DNA from: Chloroflexota bacterium
GTDB lineage: Bacteria; Chloroflexota; Anaerolineae; Caldilineales; Caldilineaceae
Direction of reading: 5' to 3'
DNA: 15,811 nt
NCBI GenBank assembly: GCA_016199425.1
Contig: JACQGT010000538.1
Coordinates: 1-15,811, forward strand
The notes under the pieces were generated by a model that was given only the letters and a program-made list of their open reading frames with translations, was not told the origin of the DNA and made no database searches. The position numbers were made by a program, and so were the translations under genes. This document shows, piece after piece, positions 13,423-15,811 of this stretch (positions within the stretch are counted from its first letter, which is position 1; every line of letters begins with the position of its first letter).

Positions 13423-14613
13423 CTACGCACGGATCATCCCATGCGGATCGATGACATACTTTGTCGCGGCCCCCTTGTCAAAGTCCTTGTAGCCCTTTGG
13501 CCCGTCATCCAGCGAGATCACCTGCGCATTGACCGCCTTGGCGATCTGCACTTTGTCATACAGGATCGCCATCATCAGTTGCCGGTGATAGCGCATCACC
13601 GGGCACTGGCCGGTGACGAAATAGTGGGACTTGGCCCAGCCCAGACCGATGCGGATACCCAGCATCCCGATCTTGGCGTTGTCATCAATGCCGCCGGGAT
13701 CGCCCGTCACGTAGAGACCGGGGATGCCGATGCCGCCGCCGGCGCGGGTGACGCTCATGACTGTATTGAGGACGGTGGCTGGCTGCTCGTGGACATGGGC
13801 GTGGCCGTGGCCGCGCGCCTCGAAGCCCACGCAGTCCACCGCGAAGTCCACCTCGCGCGCGCCCAGAATCGCCTCGATCTGATCCTCTATCGAAGCCTCC
13901 TTGCGCAGGTCGATGGTTTCGCAGCCAAAGCTGGCAGCCTGCGCCAGCCGTTCGGGGATCAGATCGCCGACGATCACCACCGCCGCGCCGAGCAGTTGGC
14001 AGGAATGGGCACAGGCCAGCCCCACCGGTCCAGCGCCAGCCACGTAGACAGTGGCACCGGGGCCGACACCAGCCGAGACCGCGCCGTGATAGCCGGTGGG
14101 AAAAATATCCGAAAGCAGCGTCAGATCACGAATTTTCTCCATAGCCTGGGCCGGGTCTGGAAACTTGAGCAGATTGAAATCCGCATAGGGCACCATCACG
14201 TACTCAGCCTGGCCACCGACCCAGCCGCCCATATCCACATAGCCATAGGCAGCGCCGGGACGGGCCGGGTTCACATTCAGGCAGATGCCGGTCTTGCCCT
14301 CTTTGCAGTTACGGCAGCGGCCACAGGCAATGTTGAAAGGTACCGACACGATATCCCCCACGCGGATAAACTCCACATCCCGACCGGCCTCGATCACCTG
14401 GCCGGTGATCTCGTGGCCCAAAATCAGCCCCTCCGGTGCAGTCGTTCGTCCGCGCACCATATGCTGATCCGAGCCACAGATATTGGTAGAAATAATCTTC
14501 AAAATCACGCCGTGTTCACATTTACGCGGCCCGAGGGCCAGTTCGGGATAGTCGATGGAGCGTACTTCGACAACCCCCGGCTTGATGTATGCAAGGCCTC
14601 TGTTGCTTGCCAT
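13423..14613 (-). CDS. fdhA: Glutathione-independent, zinc-dependent formaldehyde dehydrogenase
   Basis: This 396-residue enzyme oxidises formaldehyde to formate with NAD+ without added glutathione. By eye it matches the 398-residue Pseudomonas putida FdhA throughout. The catalytic zinc ligands are C46 (NICGSDQH), H67 (GHEITG) and D169 (LLSDI). The structural zinc cysteines are C97, C100, C103 and C111. The Rossmann motif is G193-A-G-P-V-G198, with D217 (VGDLIP) ending strand 2 and favouring NAD. The segment NPARPGAAYGYVDMGGWVGG carries the insertion loop of this subfamily, and VDCVGFEARGHGH is also diagnostic. The ATG has a full AGGAGG (14625-14620) 6 nt upstream. It is the first gene of a probable operon with the kinase and methyltransferase. 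It could also act on other aldehydes by dismutation, as known for the family. Confidence 0.95.
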   Translation of the reverse strand: MASNRGLAYIKPGVVEVRSIDYPELALGPRKCEHGVILKIISTNICGSDQHMVRGRTTAPEGLILGHEITGQVIEAGRDVEFIRVGDIVSVPFNIACGRCRNCKEGKTGICLNVNPARPGAAYGYVDMGGWVGGQAEYVMVPYADFNLLKFPDPAQAMEKIRDLTLLSDIFPTGYHGAVSAGVGPGATVYVAGAGPVGLACAHSCQLLGAAVVIVGDLIPERLAQAASFGCETIDLRKEASIEDQIEAILGAREVDFAVDCVGFEARGHGHAHVHEQPATVLNTVMSVTRAGGGIGIPGLYVTGDPGGIDDNAKIGMLGIRIGLGWAKSHYFVTGQCPVMRYHRQLMMAILYDKVQIAKAVNAQVISLDDGPKGYKDFDKGAATKYVIDPHGMIRA

Positions 14614-14667
14614 TGGCTTCCTCCTGATGATTGGGCAGTAGAATTCGGTTGTAATTTGGGCGCTCCC

Positions 14668-14696
14668 ACTGTAACACGTTTCAGCCCAGAGGACAA
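14668..14696 (-). promoter_or_regulatory. Candidate fdhA promoter
   Basis: On the minus strand, TTGTCC (14696-14691) and TACAGT (14673-14668) are 17 bp apart, with four of six consensus matches each. The predicted leader is roughly 48 nt and ends in the AGGAGG site. By-eye evidence only. Confidence 0.4.
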
Positions 14697-14736
14697 GTGG
14701 AGATACTACACCGGTTTAGAAAACTGCTTTTCATTC

Positions 14737-14765
14737 TTGCCCGATAGCCTCACATCCGTTACAAT
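14737..14765 (+). promoter_or_regulatory. Candidate promoter of the ABC exporter gene
   Basis: TTGCCC (14737-14742) and TACAAT (14760-14765) are separated by exactly 17 bp. The -10 matches five of six consensus bases and the -35 matches four. Transcription would start near 14772, about 80 nt before the ATG. The spacer contains the first copy of the direct repeat TCACATCCGT. Confidence 0.55.
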
Positions 14766-14801
14766 CAGACCGTCCGATTCGTGACGGTCCGTCACATCCG
14801 T
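14750..14801 (+). promoter_or_regulatory. Operator-like palindrome and direct repeats at the ABC exporter promoter
   Basis: GTGACGG-T-CCGTCAC (14781-14795) is a perfect 7+1+7 palindrome just downstream of the predicted transcription start. TCACATCCGT occurs twice, at 14750-14759 (touching the -10 box) and 14792-14801 (overlapping the palindrome), 42 bp apart or about four helical turns. A further inverted pair GACCGTC (14768-14774) and GACGGTC (14783-14789) overlaps. This layout suits a dimeric repressor such as MarR, TetR or GntR type. No regulator gene is in the window. Confidence 0.5.
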
Positions 14802-14850
14802 ACAAATCCGTGTCCGAACCTTCGGTCGCTTCCAGAGCAAAGGCCCCCTG

Positions 14851-15811
14851 ATGCAAAAAAGCGGACTCCAGATTCTCCTCCCCTACCAGCGCCCCTACTA
14901 TAGGGCGCTGGTCATCGGCACGCTCTACGCGCTGGTCGGCGCGGGGGCCAGCGCCTTCAGCCCCACCTGGCTGGGCTGGGCTGTGGACGCGCTCAACCGG
15001 GGCGCACCTCCCCGTGACCTGGCCTGGTATGCGGGTGGTCTGATGCTCCTGGCCGGAACCGTTGCCTTCTTCCGCTATCTGCTGCGGATGCTCACGGGCA
15101 ACATCGCCGCCGGCATCTCCTACCAGATGAGCCAGGATATGTTCCACCGGCTTCTGCTCTTCGACCGGGAGACCCGCCAGGATTACGGTACGGGCGACCT
15201 GCTCTCGCGCAGCACCAGTGATTTTATTTATGTCTGGCGCTTCTACAGTGCGGGCTTCCAGATGTTTATGCACGCCTTTTTTCTGCTCCTCATAGGCGCG
15301 GGGTTGATGGGGCGCACCAGTCCCCCCTTGGCCCTGATGGTGGTGGTGATGCTAAGCCTGAGCATCGCCGTGCAAGTGCGTCTGGGCCGGGTGTTGCGAT
15401 CCTCCTTCATCCGGGTGCAGCAGGAGATCGCCAAACTGGCTGCTTTTGCCCAGGAACATCTGAACGCGGCTCGTATGTTGACGGCTTACGCCCAGGGCGA
15501 CGCGGTGGGGCGGGCGTTTCGCGCCGCCAACGAAAATTATGTGAATCAGAATCTACGCTTCGTCCTGCAGAGCGGCGCCATTTCGCCCCTGCCCAGTCTG
15601 GTGGTGCGCATTGCGGCCACAATCGTGGTTTTTGTGGGCGGGATGCTCATCATCGGCGGCGACCTGACCATCGGCCAGTACGTCCAGTTTATCGTCTATT
15701 TGGGGCTGCTCAACAGCGGCGCGCAGCAGATCACCGACGCCTACGAGCGGATGCAGCAGGGCAGTGGGGCCGCGGTGCGCATCGGCGAAGTGTTGGAGCG
15801 CTGGCCCAAAG
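14851..15811 (+). CDS. ABC exporter, N-terminal transmembrane domain (runs off the window)
   Basis: 320 codons are visible before the end of the window. The region forms an ABC type-1 exporter membrane domain with about six helices, near 19-40, 57-77, 133-153, 159-178, 245-268 and 275-293. The first coupling-helix region GTGDLLSRSTSD (113-124) is characteristic of the MdlB/MsbA-type multidrug and lipid exporters. Q-E-I-A-K-L-A-A-F-A-Q-E followed by A-Y-A-Q-G near 191-216 is also typical. The nucleotide-binding domain should follow beyond 15811. The ATG at 14851 is the first possible start after an in-frame TGA at 14782-14784, and AAAGG (14839-14843) lies 7 nt upstream. It is divergent from fdhA. 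Substrate unknown; a heterodimer partner gene may follow outside. Confidence 0.88.
   Translation, partial: MQKSGLQILLPYQRPYYRALVIGTLYALVGAGASAFSPTWLGWAVDALNRGAPPRDLAWYAGGLMLLAGTVAFFRYLLRMLTGNIAAGISYQMSQDMFHRLLLFDRETRQDYGTGDLLSRSTSDFIYVWRFYSAGFQMFMHAFFLLLIGAGLMGRTSPPLALMVVVMLSLSIAVQVRLGRVLRSSFIRVQQEIAKLAAFAQEHLNAARMLTAYAQGDAVGRAFRAANENYVNQNLRFVLQSGAISPLPSLVVRIAATIVVFVGGMLIIGGDLTIGQYVQFIVYLGLLNSGAQQITDAYERMQQGSGAAVRIGEVLERWPK

Noticed and set aside
13327..14784. Plus-strand open frame of 485 codons opposite fdhA
   Set aside because: Completely antisense to fdhA, which matches its family along the whole length; it also runs over the hairpin at 13374-13402.
14731..15273. Minus-strand open frame of 180 codons at the right end
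   Set aside because: Opposite a plus-strand frame that stays open to the window end and encodes clear ABC exporter membrane helices.

Overview
The window looks like a chromosomal segment from a GC-rich bacterium (about 60% G+C by eye), most plausibly a member of the Chloroflexota (Anaerolineae/Caldilineae type). That placement is inference. It rests on a giant secreted subtilase built from Kelch and DUF11-type modules with a Pro/Thr-rich tail, a membrane-anchored SH3b/muramidase protein, and structured intergenic repeats. No rRNA or tRNA gene, CRISPR array or phage gene was seen.

Layout. Bases 14-230 hold seven head-to-tail copies of a 31-bp unit, each centred on a 19-bp palindrome. A promoter and leader follow, then a small CPDC glutaredoxin-like gene (+). 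Its 3' end meets the 3' end of a 2149-residue secreted bacillopeptidase F-like protease (-), and two consecutive strong hairpins lie between them. Upstream of the protease on the same strand is an SH3b/N-acetylmuramidase protein with two C-terminal membrane helices (-). Next come a 122-bp MITE-like element with terminal inverted repeats and 8-bp target duplications, then a beta-carbonic anhydrase (can, -). The element sits exactly at the can stop codon.

A sedoheptulokinase-like FGGY sugar kinase (+) is divergent from can across a region holding a long inverted repeat. It converges on a minus-strand set: glutathione-independent formaldehyde dehydrogenase (fdhA), an APH-fold small-molecule kinase, and a SAM methyltransferase that overlaps the kinase by 4 bp. 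Divergent from fdhA, the window ends inside the transmembrane half of an ABC exporter (+). Its promoter carries a palindrome and direct repeats that look like an operator.

How the genes fit together. The protease and muramidase are both envelope or exoenzyme functions. FdhA oxidises formaldehyde to formate, carbonic anhydrase interconverts CO2 and bicarbonate, and the sugar kinase would feed sedoheptulose 7-phosphate into the pentose phosphate pool. This is compatible with C1/central carbon metabolism, but nothing in the sequence proves a shared pathway. I see no clear undescribed multi-gene system. The most notable items are the MITE at the can stop codon, the domain inserted into a DUF11 module of the protease, the 31-bp palindromic array, and the operator-like promoter of the ABC exporter.
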